This document shows, in pieces, positions 25,020-33,632 of a DNA stretch of 64,000 bases. Position 1 is the stretch's first letter, and each line of letters starts with the position of its first letter. The DNA is from Ilumatobacteraceae bacterium. GTDB lineage: Bacteria > Actinomycetota > Acidimicrobiia > Acidimicrobiales > Ilumatobacteraceae. The position numbers and the translations under genes are program-made. The DNA lies in the NCBI GenBank assembly GCA_033344875.1, contig JAWPMO010000001.1, positions 4,241,595-4,305,594 of the forward strand, in the 5' to 3' direction. A model generated the notes under the pieces. It was not told where the DNA came from. It saw nothing but the letters and a program-made list of their open reading frames with translations, and searched no databases.

Positions 25020-26020
25020 GCGGGGCTCCGTTCGGGTGAGGTTCGGCGGAATCGCCGCCGGTACTGGTCGGGTGAGGTGGACAGGCGGCGGGCGAAGGTC
25101 CGACGCATCGTCTCGGCGGTGCCGAATCCGCAACGCGCGGCGATCACGTCGGTCGTCTCGGTCGTCGTCTCGAGTGCTCGACGTGCGGCTTCGAGTCGCA
25201 CCGATGCGATGTACTGGGCGGGGGTGACCCCGATCTGTTCCGTGAATCGACGGGTGAAGTGCCGTTCGCTCATCCCGACGCGCTCGGCGAGGACGGGGAT
25301 CCGATGATCGTCACCGGGCGTGGCGTCGATGAGGTCCTGGGCGTGACGAACCGGCTCGAGTTCGGCCCGCTCGGTCCAGACCGGCGCGGCGAACTGGCTC
25401 TGGCCACCGGGACGGCGGAGGAACATGACGAGCCACCGTGCCACCGTCTGCGCGACCTCGGTGCCGTGATCGTGCTCCACGACGGCGAGCGCGAGGTCGA
25501 TCCCGGCGGTCACCCCGGCAGAGGTCCACACGTCGCCGTCGCGGAGGTAGATCGGGTCGTCGTCGACGTCGACGAGGGGGAAGCGGCGTGCGAGCGCCTC
25601 GGAGCGCGCCCAGTGGGTTGTCGCCCGCCGCCGGTCGAGCAGACCCGTCGCCGCGACCACGAACGCGCCAGTGCAGATCGCGATCGTGCGGTCGGCGCGC
25701 CGGGCGAGATCGGCCACGGCGTCGACCATCGCCGGATCGTTCGACGCGGCACGGGTGCCGGAGCCGCCGGGGATGGCGAGGGTGCCGATCCGATCCGGGA
25801 GTCCGGCGACCGGTTGGGTCACGACCTGCAGACCACTCTCGCTCGTCACCGGACCGCCGGTGAGCGAGACCACCGTCGAGTGGTATCGGGCGGCGTCGGG
25901 GCGGACGTCGGCGAGCACGGCGTTCGCTCCGGCGAAGACGTCGTGTGGCCCGGTGAGGTCGAGCGTCTGGATCCCGTCGAAGACCACGAAAGCGACGTGG
26001 TGGGGCCTCGGTTCGGTCAT
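25016..26020 (-). CDS. GlxA-type regulator (DJ-1 domain + AraC HTH)
   Basis: 334 residues. The N-terminal DJ-1/PfpI-like domain (about 1-195) keeps the Cys of ICTGAFVVAATGLL. The C-terminal AraC-type double helix-turn-helix is at about 220-325 (AERVGMSERHFTRRFTEQ, then AARCGFGTAETMRRTFAR). Such regulators commonly activate an adjacent operon; here the coupled DJ-1 enzyme gene is the obvious target. An inverted repeat 60 bp upstream may be its own site. Confidence 0.88.
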   Translation of the reverse strand: MTEPRPHHVAFVVFDGIQTLDLTGPHDVFAGANAVLADVRPDAARYHSTVVSLTGGPVTSESGLQVVTQPVAGLPDRIGTLAIPGGSGTRAASNDPAMVDAVADLARRADRTIAICTGAFVVAATGLLDRRRATTHWARSEALARRFPLVDVDDDPIYLRDGDVWTSAGVTAGIDLALAVVEHDHGTEVAQTVARWLVMFLRRPGGQSQFAAPVWTERAELEPVRHAQDLIDATPGDDHRIPVLAERVGMSERHFTRRFTEQIGVTPAQYIASVRLEAARRALETTTETTDVIAARCGFGTAETMRRTFARRLSTSPDQYRRRFRRTSPERSPA

Positions 26021-26079
26021 GTGGCCATCGTCGTCCGATCACGAGATGGCGTCAACGACACCGTCCCCACGATTTCGGC

Positions 26080-26104
26080 CACTCCGGACGATGTGCCCGG
26101 AGTG
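26080..26104. promoter_or_regulatory. Inverted repeat upstream of the GlxA-type regulator
   Basis: CACTCCGG (26080-26087) and CCGGAGTG (26097-26104) are exact inverted repeats separated by 9 bp. They lie 60 bp upstream of the regulator start at 26020 in an otherwise featureless intergenic stretch of 167 bp. Candidate operator or the end of an upstream transcript. Confidence 0.4.
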
Positions 26105-26187
26105 CGGTCAGACGATGACGAGACCTGCCGTCCGATGGCGGCCGGCCGGATCGACGCCGGCGGCGGAATTCGCTGGCAGCGGTCGGG

Positions 26188-27360
<1,173 letters not shown>

Positions 27361-27450
27361 GATGATCCCCTTGCGTGTGAGCCGACGGTGCGCCGACGGA
27401 AAACTTCGGAGACATCGACCACGTCGATGCTCGTCTGCGAATTCGGGGTC

Positions 27451-27481
27451 ATTCTATGTGTTGTGACGCCTGCCACGTCAA
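27451..27481 (-). promoter_or_regulatory. Promoter candidate for the UgpC-type gene
   Basis: On the minus strand TTGACG (27481-27476), a 19-nt spacer, and TAGAAT (27456-27451). This would give a leader of roughly 85 nt before the start at 27360. Hexamers are good but the spacer is 1-2 nt long. Confidence 0.45.
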
Positions 27482-27556
27482 CGTACGCAGGCGGCCGAGC
27501 GGTCGAACCGACGAATCTCCGGACCCGGCGGTCGCCGGATCGGTACAGTCACCGGG

Positions 27557-28111
27557 GTGACCGGGCCGCCATCGGAACTGGTATTCCAAGAACTGTCGAG
27601 CTTCGCCTACGCGGGTGCGCGTCATTGCCCCGACTGTTCCCGCCTCGAACTGCCCAGTCCGGCCGGTTCGTCCCCCGACGACCCACCGCTCACGTTCGAT
27701 GTGTCGCGCACGCTCGACGGTGCGGTCGTGGCCAGTGCCCGATTTCGCGAGGCGTGCGACCGGATCGACGGCATCCGGTTCGAACCGGTCATCGGCGCCG
27801 ACGACCGCTGGGCGATCGAGGTCGATCGCGAAGTGCAGGTCGACCCGTTCGCGAGCCACATCCGGTCGGGACCGACCTGCGAGACGTGCGGGCGGCCACG
27901 CTACGTGACCCGGTCGGGGCCGCTGCGGCTCGAGATCGGTGACCCGCTCGAGCCGGGTTTCAGCCGCACCGACGTCGAGTTCGGCGACACGGCCGACTTC
28001 GGTCCGTCCCAGCCGATCCGGCTGCGGCCCGATCTCCTGGTCGATCGCGGCACCGCGCGGATGCTCAAGGCGGCCGGCCTGCTCGGCATCCATCTGATCA
28101 CCCAACCCTGA
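27557..28111 (+). CDS. Uncharacterised protein with two CxxC motifs
   Basis: 184 residues from GTG 27557. CPDC (about residues 24-27) and CETC (about 107-110) could form one zinc site. The end, RPDLLVDRGTARMLKAAGLL and a short beta strand, is like the C-terminus of double-CXXCG and other SUKH/Imm-like small proteins. No toxin gene lies beside it. Cytoplasmic. Convergent with galK. The family suggestion is weak. Confidence 0.6.
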   Translation: MTGPPSELVFQELSSFAYAGARHCPDCSRLELPSPAGSSPDDPPLTFDVSRTLDGAVVASARFREACDRIDGIRFEPVIGADDRWAIEVDREVQVDPFASHIRSGPTCETCGRPRYVTRSGPLRLEIGDPLEPGFSRTDVEFGDTADFGPSQPIRLRPDLLVDRGTARMLKAAGLLGIHLITQP

Positions 28112-28168
28112 CCGCCGGGGCGTGAGCGCCGACACCGTGTGCGAGGGGCCGGCTCGCGTCGGCGGGTG

Positions 28169-29317
28169 TCAGCCGTCGATCACGCTCGCGCCGGCGGAGG
28201 GCGCACAGATCCACACCCGGGCGGTGTGGCCGTCGAACGCGTAGCGGTCGACGACGTCACGTCGGAAGTCGTCGGCTCGGTCTGCCTCGACGAGCGCCAC
28301 CGCGCACCCGGCGAAGCCGCCGCCCGTCATCCGGGCGCCGATGCAGCCGGGGGCGTCGTCGGCGACGGCGACGATCGCGTCGAGGCCCGGACCCGACACC
28401 TCGAAGTCGTCGCGCAGGCTGATGTGGCTCGCTCGCATCAACTCGCCGAATCGGGCGGTGTCATGACGGTCGAGCGCGTCGACGGCATCGAGCGTGCGCT
28501 GGTTCTCGGTCACGATGTGGTGCGCTCGTCGGCGGTCGACAGGATCGGCGATCGTCACGACCTGTTCGACCGTGGCGTCGCGCAGCGCGACGACGCCCAG
28601 CGCCTCGGTCGCTCGCCGGCACGAGGCACGTCGGTCGCCGTACGCGGCCTCGGCGAGTTTGCGGCGGGTGCCCGAATCGATGATGGCGACGACCACGTCG
28701 TCGGGCAGCAGCGTCGGGGTGAGCGTCAGTGCCCGGCAGTCCATCAGGCTCGCGTGGCCATCGACCGCACCGGCCGAGATGAACTGGTCCATGATGCCGC
28801 TGGGGATGCCGACGACCTCGTTCTCCACCCGCTGACCGAGACGTGCCACGTCGATCGGAGACCAGGTCGTGCCGGTGCGCGCCAGCATCGCGGTGATGGT
28901 GGCGACCTCGATCGCGGCAGACGACGACAGACTCGCACCGGTCGGGATGTCGGTTTCGACCGTCGCCCGCCAGCCGCCGGTGGGGACATCGTGGCCGGCC
29001 AGCACGTGGACCGCGCCGGCGACGTACTGCGCCCATGCCTCGGTCTCGCGCGGGTCGGCGGAGGGATCGATCTCGATCTCGCCGAAACCGGCGGACACGA
29101 TCGTGACCGGGCCGGTGGTCGGATCGCCGTCGTTGGAGATGGCGAGCACCGTGTCGAAGGGCAGCGCCATCGGGAGCGTGAACCCGTCGTTGTAGTCGGT
29201 GTGTTCGCCGATCAGGTTGACCCGCCCGGGTGCCCGCACGACCAGGTCGGGTCGGCCCCAACGGTCACGGTGAGCCGCCTGGGCTCGTTCGACTGCCGAT
29301 TCGACCTGCACGGGCAT
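28169..29317 (-). CDS. galK: Galactokinase
   Basis: 382 residues. The substrate signature RVNLIGEHTDYNDGFTLP (about 32-49) is diagnostic of galactokinase. The GHMP ATP motif is TGASLSSSAAIEVA (about 122-135), and the third GHMP motif is in GARMTGGGFAGCAVAL. It phosphorylates galactose to galactose-1-phosphate in the Leloir pathway. No galT or galE lies next to it. It stands alone between the CxxC protein and the DUF3107 operon. Confidence 0.92.
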   Translation of the reverse strand: MPVQVESAVERAQAAHRDRWGRPDLVVRAPGRVNLIGEHTDYNDGFTLPMALPFDTVLAISNDGDPTTGPVTIVSAGFGEIEIDPSADPRETEAWAQYVAGAVHVLAGHDVPTGGWRATVETDIPTGASLSSSAAIEVATITAMLARTGTTWSPIDVARLGQRVENEVVGIPSGIMDQFISAGAVDGHASLMDCRALTLTPTLLPDDVVVAIIDSGTRRKLAEAAYGDRRASCRRATEALGVVALRDATVEQVVTIADPVDRRRAHHIVTENQRTLDAVDALDRHDTARFGELMRASHISLRDDFEVSGPGLDAIVAVADDAPGCIGARMTGGGFAGCAVALVEADRADDFRRDVVDRYAFDGHTARVWICAPSAGASVIDG

Positions 29318-29376
29318 CAGGCTACGGTCCCGGTCGGCTCTTGGAAGCCTCGGGTCGCACCACGCCGCGTGCCCGA

Positions 29377-29392
29377 TACGGTCTGTGGCGTG
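29377..29392 (+). promoter_or_regulatory. Leaderless promoter of the DUF3107-ArsA operon
   Basis: TACGGT (29377-29382) lies 7 nt before the GTG at 29390. The spacing fits transcription starting on the start codon; GTG is accepted as a leaderless start in actinobacteria. No ribosome site is present. Confidence 0.5.
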
Positions 29393-29620
29393 GACGTTCG
29401 AATTGGTGTGACCCAGGCCCCCCGCGAGCTCAACGTCGAGGTCGACGACGGCGATCGCGACGATGTGAAATCTCGTGTCGATGCCGCCCTGTCGGGCGCG
29501 AGCGACGTGCTCTGGCTGACCGACAAGCGCGGGCGCGAGATCGGTGTGCCCTCCGCCAAGCTGGCCTACGTCGAAGTCGGCTCGCCGGACGGCGATCGCC
29601 GCATCGGATTCGGGGGCTGA
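29390..29620 (+). CDS. DUF3107 family protein
   Basis: 76 residues from GTG 29390. DVRIGVTQAPRELNVEV at the start, LWLTDKRGREIGVPSAKLAY, and a terminal RRIGFGG are all characteristic of DUF3107, a small actinobacterial family. Stop and next start share TGATG. The gene order DUF3107-ArsA-ArsA suggests a shared function. Too short and atypical in start codon to be found easily by length alone. Confidence 0.85.
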   Translation: MDVRIGVTQAPRELNVEVDDGDRDDVKSRVDAALSGASDVLWLTDKRGREIGVPSAKLAYVEVGSPDGDRRIGFGG

Positions 29621-30567
29621 TGACCAGCGGAGCCGGCACGTCGATCCTCGACCGCCGGCTCGTGTTCGTCACCGGAAAGGGTGGTGTCGGCAAGACCTCG
29701 GTCGCCGCCGCCCTCGCCCACCTCTCGGCCAGCCGCGGCCGTCGCACTCTCGTGTGCGAGATGGACGCCAAAGGGTCGCTCGCCGACGCGTTCGACGCCT
29801 CGCCCCTCGAGTTCAAGCCACGCGAGGTCGAACCCAATCTGTTCGCGATGGCGATGAACACCGAAGATGCCTTGCGCGAGTACCTGCGCCTGTTCGTCAG
29901 GGTGCCGTTCCTCGGCAAGATCGGTCCGCTCGCCCGCACGTTCGACTTCGTCGCCGACGCAGCACCGGGCGTCAAGGAGATCCTGACGATCGGCAAGTTC
30001 TGCTGGGAGGCGAAGGAGCGGAACTACGACCTGATCGTCGTCGATGCCGAGGCCACCGGGCACATCGTCGCCCAGATCGGCGCTCCGCTCGTCATTCGTG
30101 ATCTCGTCCAGGTCGGACTCGTCCGTGACCAGACCGACTGGATGCTCGAGGTGCTGCACGACCCGGCCGTCACCGGCGTCGCCGTGGTCACCACCCCCGA
30201 GGAGATGCCGGTCACCGAGACCCTCGGCCTGCTCGACCGACTCGTCGACGAGACCGGCGTCGAAGCCACGACCCTCGTCGCCAATCGTGTCCTGCCGGCG
30301 CTGTTCGATCGCAACCAGGCCGAACTCGTCGATCGACTCGGCGAGGCAGAACCACTGCTGGTCGAGGCCGCCGGCAAGAACGTGCGCGCCGTCCTCGAGG
30401 CGGCCCACATCACCGAGGCCCGTCGTCGTATCGGCGGCGCACATCTCGCTCGGCTCCGGGAGCATTCCGATCTGCCGATGTTGATGGTGCCCGAGCTGTT
30501 CACGCGGGCGACGGGTCGCCGTGTCGTGTCGCTGGTCGCCGAGGCATTGGCCGAGGAGCTCGACTGA
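29620..30567 (+). CDS. ArsA/Get3-type ATPase, first of a pair
   Basis: 315 residues. The deviant Walker A FVTGKGGVGKTSVA (about 16-29) keeps the signature lysine. Later DAEATGHIVAQ and PVTETLGLLDRL follow. It is homologous to arsenite-pump ATPases and Get3, but no ArsB pump, ArsC or ArsR is nearby. Mycobacteria have a comparable adjacent pair (Rv3679/Rv3680), described as Get3-like. Start and stop overlap both neighbours by 1 nt, so stoichiometric translation is likely. Confidence 0.85.
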   Translation: MTSGAGTSILDRRLVFVTGKGGVGKTSVAAALAHLSASRGRRTLVCEMDAKGSLADAFDASPLEFKPREVEPNLFAMAMNTEDALREYLRLFVRVPFLGKIGPLARTFDFVADAAPGVKEILTIGKFCWEAKERNYDLIVVDAEATGHIVAQIGAPLVIRDLVQVGLVRDQTDWMLEVLHDPAVTGVAVVTTPEEMPVTETLGLLDRLVDETGVEATTLVANRVLPALFDRNQAELVDRLGEAEPLLVEAAGKNVRAVLEAAHITEARRRIGGAHLARLREHSDLPMLMVPELFTRATGRRVVSLVAEALAEELD

Positions 30568-31733
30568 TGGCGACATCGAAGCGTCCCGATCTGCTCGCGT
30601 TGCTGGCGGCCAAGGAGATGGTGCTCGTCGTCGGCTCCGGTGGGGTCGGCAAGACGACGACGGCAGCGGCCATGGCAGCCGCTGCCGCGACCGAGATCGG
30701 TGGCCGCGTGCTCGTGCTCACGGTCGACCCGGCCAAGCGGCTCGCCGACGCGCTGGGGGTCGGTGAGATCGCCAACGAGGCGACCCGGGTCCCCGACTCG
30801 GCGTTCGCCGAGGTCGGCGTCGAGCCGCGCGGCGAGCTGTGGGCGGCGATGCTCGACACCCGGCAGGGCTGGGACGAGCTGATCCGGCACCACGCCCCCG
30901 ACGCCGAGGTGCGCGATGCGGTGCTCAGGAATCCGCTGTACCAGAACCTGACCGGCCGCTTCGTCCACAGTCACGACTACCTCGCGATGGAGAAGCTGCA
31001 CGAGCTGCACGCCACCGGCGACTGGGACCTGATCATCGTCGACACGCCGCCCTCGCGGAACGCACTCGACGTGCTCGATGCTCCCCGCCAGATGAAGGAG
31101 TTCTTCGGCTCTCGGCTCTTGCGTTGGCTCACGGTGCCGTACCGGTCGCGGCTGTTCACGGTGGCGTCCAAGCCCTTCTACCAGATAGCGGATCGGGTCC
31201 TCGGTTCCCGCTTCCTCCAAGACATCGCCGAGTTCTTCATCCTGTTCCAGGCGATGGAGCGCGGGTTCGTCGACCACGCCGACGAGGTCGAACGGCTGCT
31301 CGTCGATCAACGCTGCACGTTCGTGGTCGTCTCCACGCTCGAGGCCGCGCCGAGCCACGAGGCGAAGTTCCTCGCCCGCGAACTCCTCCGACGCGACATG
31401 AGCCTCGGTGCCATCATCGCCAACCGGGTCATGCCGACCTCGTTCATGGCGAAGGGGTCGGCGACGAGCGCGCGCAAACTCGTGCAACTCGCCGACGACG
31501 GCCTCGCGGACGACGTCGGTGCCCAGCTCGACGCCGACCCCGCGGTGGCGAGGGCGGTCCTCACCGAGATCGGATCTCGTTTCCACCAGGTCGCGGTGGT
31601 CGCCACCCGAGAGGCCGAACGTCGAGCCGAGCTCGCCGAGCTCGCGCCGTTGCTGGTCGCGGCCCCGATGCTCGACCACGACATCAACGACGTCGCGGAT
31701 CTCCTCGATCTGGCGGCACACTTCGCTGCATGA
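30567..31733 (+). CDS. ArsA/Get3-type ATPase, second of a pair
   Basis: 388 residues. The P-loop reads VVGSGGVGKTTTA: the signature lysine of deviant Walker A motifs is replaced by Ser. DPAKRLADALG, IIVDTPPSRNALD and a long helical insertion (about 175-235, with FFILFQAMERGF) follow. The hydrophobic insertion resembles the client-binding region of Get3-type proteins. Together with the preceding gene it probably forms a heteromer. The stop overlaps the methyltransferase gene by 4 bp. Confidence 0.85.
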   Translation: MATSKRPDLLALLAAKEMVLVVGSGGVGKTTTAAAMAAAAATEIGGRVLVLTVDPAKRLADALGVGEIANEATRVPDSAFAEVGVEPRGELWAAMLDTRQGWDELIRHHAPDAEVRDAVLRNPLYQNLTGRFVHSHDYLAMEKLHELHATGDWDLIIVDTPPSRNALDVLDAPRQMKEFFGSRLLRWLTVPYRSRLFTVASKPFYQIADRVLGSRFLQDIAEFFILFQAMERGFVDHADEVERLLVDQRCTFVVVSTLEAAPSHEAKFLARELLRRDMSLGAIIANRVMPTSFMAKGSATSARKLVQLADDGLADDVGAQLDADPAVARAVLTEIGSRFHQVAVVATREAERRAELAELAPLLVAAPMLDHDINDVADLLDLAAHFAA

Positions 31734-32986
31734 GTTCGCCGTTCGACCAACTCCCGACCGTCGGCGGACGCCGACTCGCCGTTCGGGTGACCGCCGATGC
31801 GTTGCGCCAGATCCGTGGTGGTAGCCCGTGGTTGTACGACGGTTCGATCACGTCGGTGAGTCACGACGGCGATGCCGGCGACCTCGCCGTGATCTTCGAC
31901 GATCAACGCAAGTTCGCGGCGATCGGTCTCTGGGACCCGACGTCGCCGATCCGCGTCAAGATGCTGCACGCGGGTTCGCCGACGACGATCGACGAGCACT
32001 GGTGGCGTGAGCGGCTCTCGGCCGCCCTCGAACAGCGGCAGGCGCTCGTCGACGACCCCGACACCACCGCATACCGCTGCGTCCACGGCGAGAACGACGG
32101 TCTCCCGGGCCTGGTCGTCGACAAGTACGACCGCACGGTGGTCGTCAAGCTCTACTCGCCGGCCTGGTTCCCGCACCTCGGCGTCGTCGTCGACGTGCTG
32201 CGCCGCCTCATCGCCCCCGAACGTGTCGTCCTGCGGCTGAGTCGGTCGGTCGCGTCCGGCGAGACCTTCGGTCTGTCCGACGGCGACACGATCGTCGGCG
32301 AGTCGCCCAACCAGCCAGTGTTCTTCCGTGAGCGCGGTCTGACGCTCGAAGCCGACGTGGTGCGTGGGCAGAAGACCGGGCACTTCCTCGACCAGCGCGA
32401 CAACCGCGCCCTCGTGCGCGGCATGGCGGCGGGTGCCGACGTACTCGACGTGTTCGCCAGCACCGGTGGATTCTCGGTGTCGGCAGCGGCCGGAGGCGCT
32501 TCCTCGGTCCACCTCGTCGACCAGTCGGAGCCGGCGCTCCAGACCGCCCGTCGCAATCTCGAACACAACCACCGCATCTCCGAGGTCAGGCGCTGTGCCG
32601 TGCACACGACCACCGGTGACGCGTTCCAGGTGTTGGCCGACCTCGCGAAGAAGCGCGAATTGTTCGACATCGTGATCCTCGACCCGCCGACGTTCGCCTC
32701 CAACCAGGCCGCCGTCCCGCGTGCGTTGGCGGCCTATGCGCGCCTGACCCGGTTGGGGCTGGCGGTCACCAAGCGCGGCGGCACCCTGGTGCAGGCGTCG
32801 TGTTCGAGCCGGGTCACCAACGACGACTTCGTCGACACGGTCATGACCGCTGCCGCCTCGGCCGGCGCCGAGGTGGTCGAGACCCGGCGCACGGGCCATG
32901 CCGTCGATCATCCGATCGGGTTCGAGTTCGGTGGCTACCTGAAGGCCGTGTTCCTGACGGTCCGCTCGACGCCGACCCGCCTGTAG
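31730..32986 (+). CDS. Class I SAM-dependent rRNA methyltransferase (RlmI-like)
   Basis: 418 residues. N-terminal PUA-like domain (about 12-90, GGSPWLYDGSI) and an EEHEAD-type middle, then the Rossmann domain with VLDVFASTGGFSVSAAAGG (motif I). FDIVILDPPTFA holds the catalytic-site motif and VQASCSSRV the Cys of motif VI. This order fits RlmI/RlmK-type m5C methyltransferases of 23S rRNA. It is the last gene of the DUF3107-ArsA-ArsA operon by overlap. Confidence 0.85.
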   Translation: MSSPFDQLPTVGGRRLAVRVTADALRQIRGGSPWLYDGSITSVSHDGDAGDLAVIFDDQRKFAAIGLWDPTSPIRVKMLHAGSPTTIDEHWWRERLSAALEQRQALVDDPDTTAYRCVHGENDGLPGLVVDKYDRTVVVKLYSPAWFPHLGVVVDVLRRLIAPERVVLRLSRSVASGETFGLSDGDTIVGESPNQPVFFRERGLTLEADVVRGQKTGHFLDQRDNRALVRGMAAGADVLDVFASTGGFSVSAAAGGASSVHLVDQSEPALQTARRNLEHNHRISEVRRCAVHTTTGDAFQVLADLAKKRELFDIVILDPPTFASNQAAVPRALAAYARLTRLGLAVTKRGGTLVQASCSSRVTNDDFVDTVMTAAASAGAEVVETRRTGHAVDHPIGFEFGGYLKAVFLTVRSTPTRL

Positions 32987-33003
32987 CCGACTCGAACCGG
33001 CCG

Positions 33004-33564
33004 CTACATGTCGGCCGGGCGGAAGAACTTGGCGATCAGGGGTTCGTAGTGCGAGAGCGGCGCACTGACGTACTCGGGGTCGAACGCCGTCTGGTCGTAC
33101 TTCGCGCAGAACTCTTCGGTGTAGTCGTAGAACGGCGAGTCGGTGAGCCGATCGCGGGTGTTCCGGTCCATGCCGAGGTGATGCCAGAAGTAGTACCCCT
33201 GGAAGATGCCGTGGTGTTCGACCATCCAGTGGTTCGCCTCGGACACGAACGGCTTGACGATGCCCGCTGCGACCGCCGGGTGGTTGTACGGAGCGAGCGT
33301 GTCGCCGATGTCGTGGATCAGTGCACAGAGGACGTACTCCTCGTCGCGGCCGTCGTTCTCGGCGCGCGACGCGGTCTGCAACGAATGTTCGAGTCGCGAC
33401 ACCGGGAAGCCACCGTGATCGCGTTCGAGCATGCGGAGTTGCTCGACGATGTTGTCGGCGGCCATCGCCTGGGTGACCGGGAGTTGGCTCACGATCAGGT
33501 CCCAATCTTCCTTCGTCGACTGGTCGAAGGCCGTGAAACTGGCGCGCAATTCGGTGTCGCTCAT
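33004..33564 (-). CDS. HD-domain protein (oxygenase-like branch)
   Basis: 186 residues. Metal ligands are visible as RLEHSLQTA (His), ALIHDIGD (HD) and the later HHGIFQGYYFWHHLG and KYDQTAFDP. HSLQTA with HDIGD and the His-rich middle resembles PhnZ/inositol-oxygenase-like mixed-valent di-iron HD oxygenases rather than phosphohydrolases. The substrate is unknown. Divergent from pdtaS; its TACATT -10 lies 6 nt before the ATG, so it is probably leaderless. Confidence 0.75.
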   Translation of the reverse strand: MSDTELRASFTAFDQSTKEDWDLIVSQLPVTQAMAADNIVEQLRMLERDHGGFPVSRLEHSLQTASRAENDGRDEEYVLCALIHDIGDTLAPYNHPAVAAGIVKPFVSEANHWMVEHHGIFQGYYFWHHLGMDRNTRDRLTDSPFYDYTEEFCAKYDQTAFDPEYVSAPLSHYEPLIAKFFRPADM

Positions 33565-33570
33565 CGCGAC

Positions 33571-33576
33571 AATGTA
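33571..33576 (-). promoter_or_regulatory. Leaderless -10 element of the HD-domain gene
   Basis: TACATT on the minus strand ends 6 nt before the ATG at 33564. It lies in the 68-bp divergent region shared with pdtaS. Confidence 0.45.
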
Positions 33577-33632
33577 CGCCGATCTTCGGAATGGCAGCGA
33601 CCTGGGCCACGAATGCGGCAGACTCGGTGATC

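Noticed and set aside
28112-28168. Short inverted repeats between the CxxC protein and galK
   Set aside because: Stems of only 5 bp with poor symmetry, not distinguishable from chance in GC-rich DNA.
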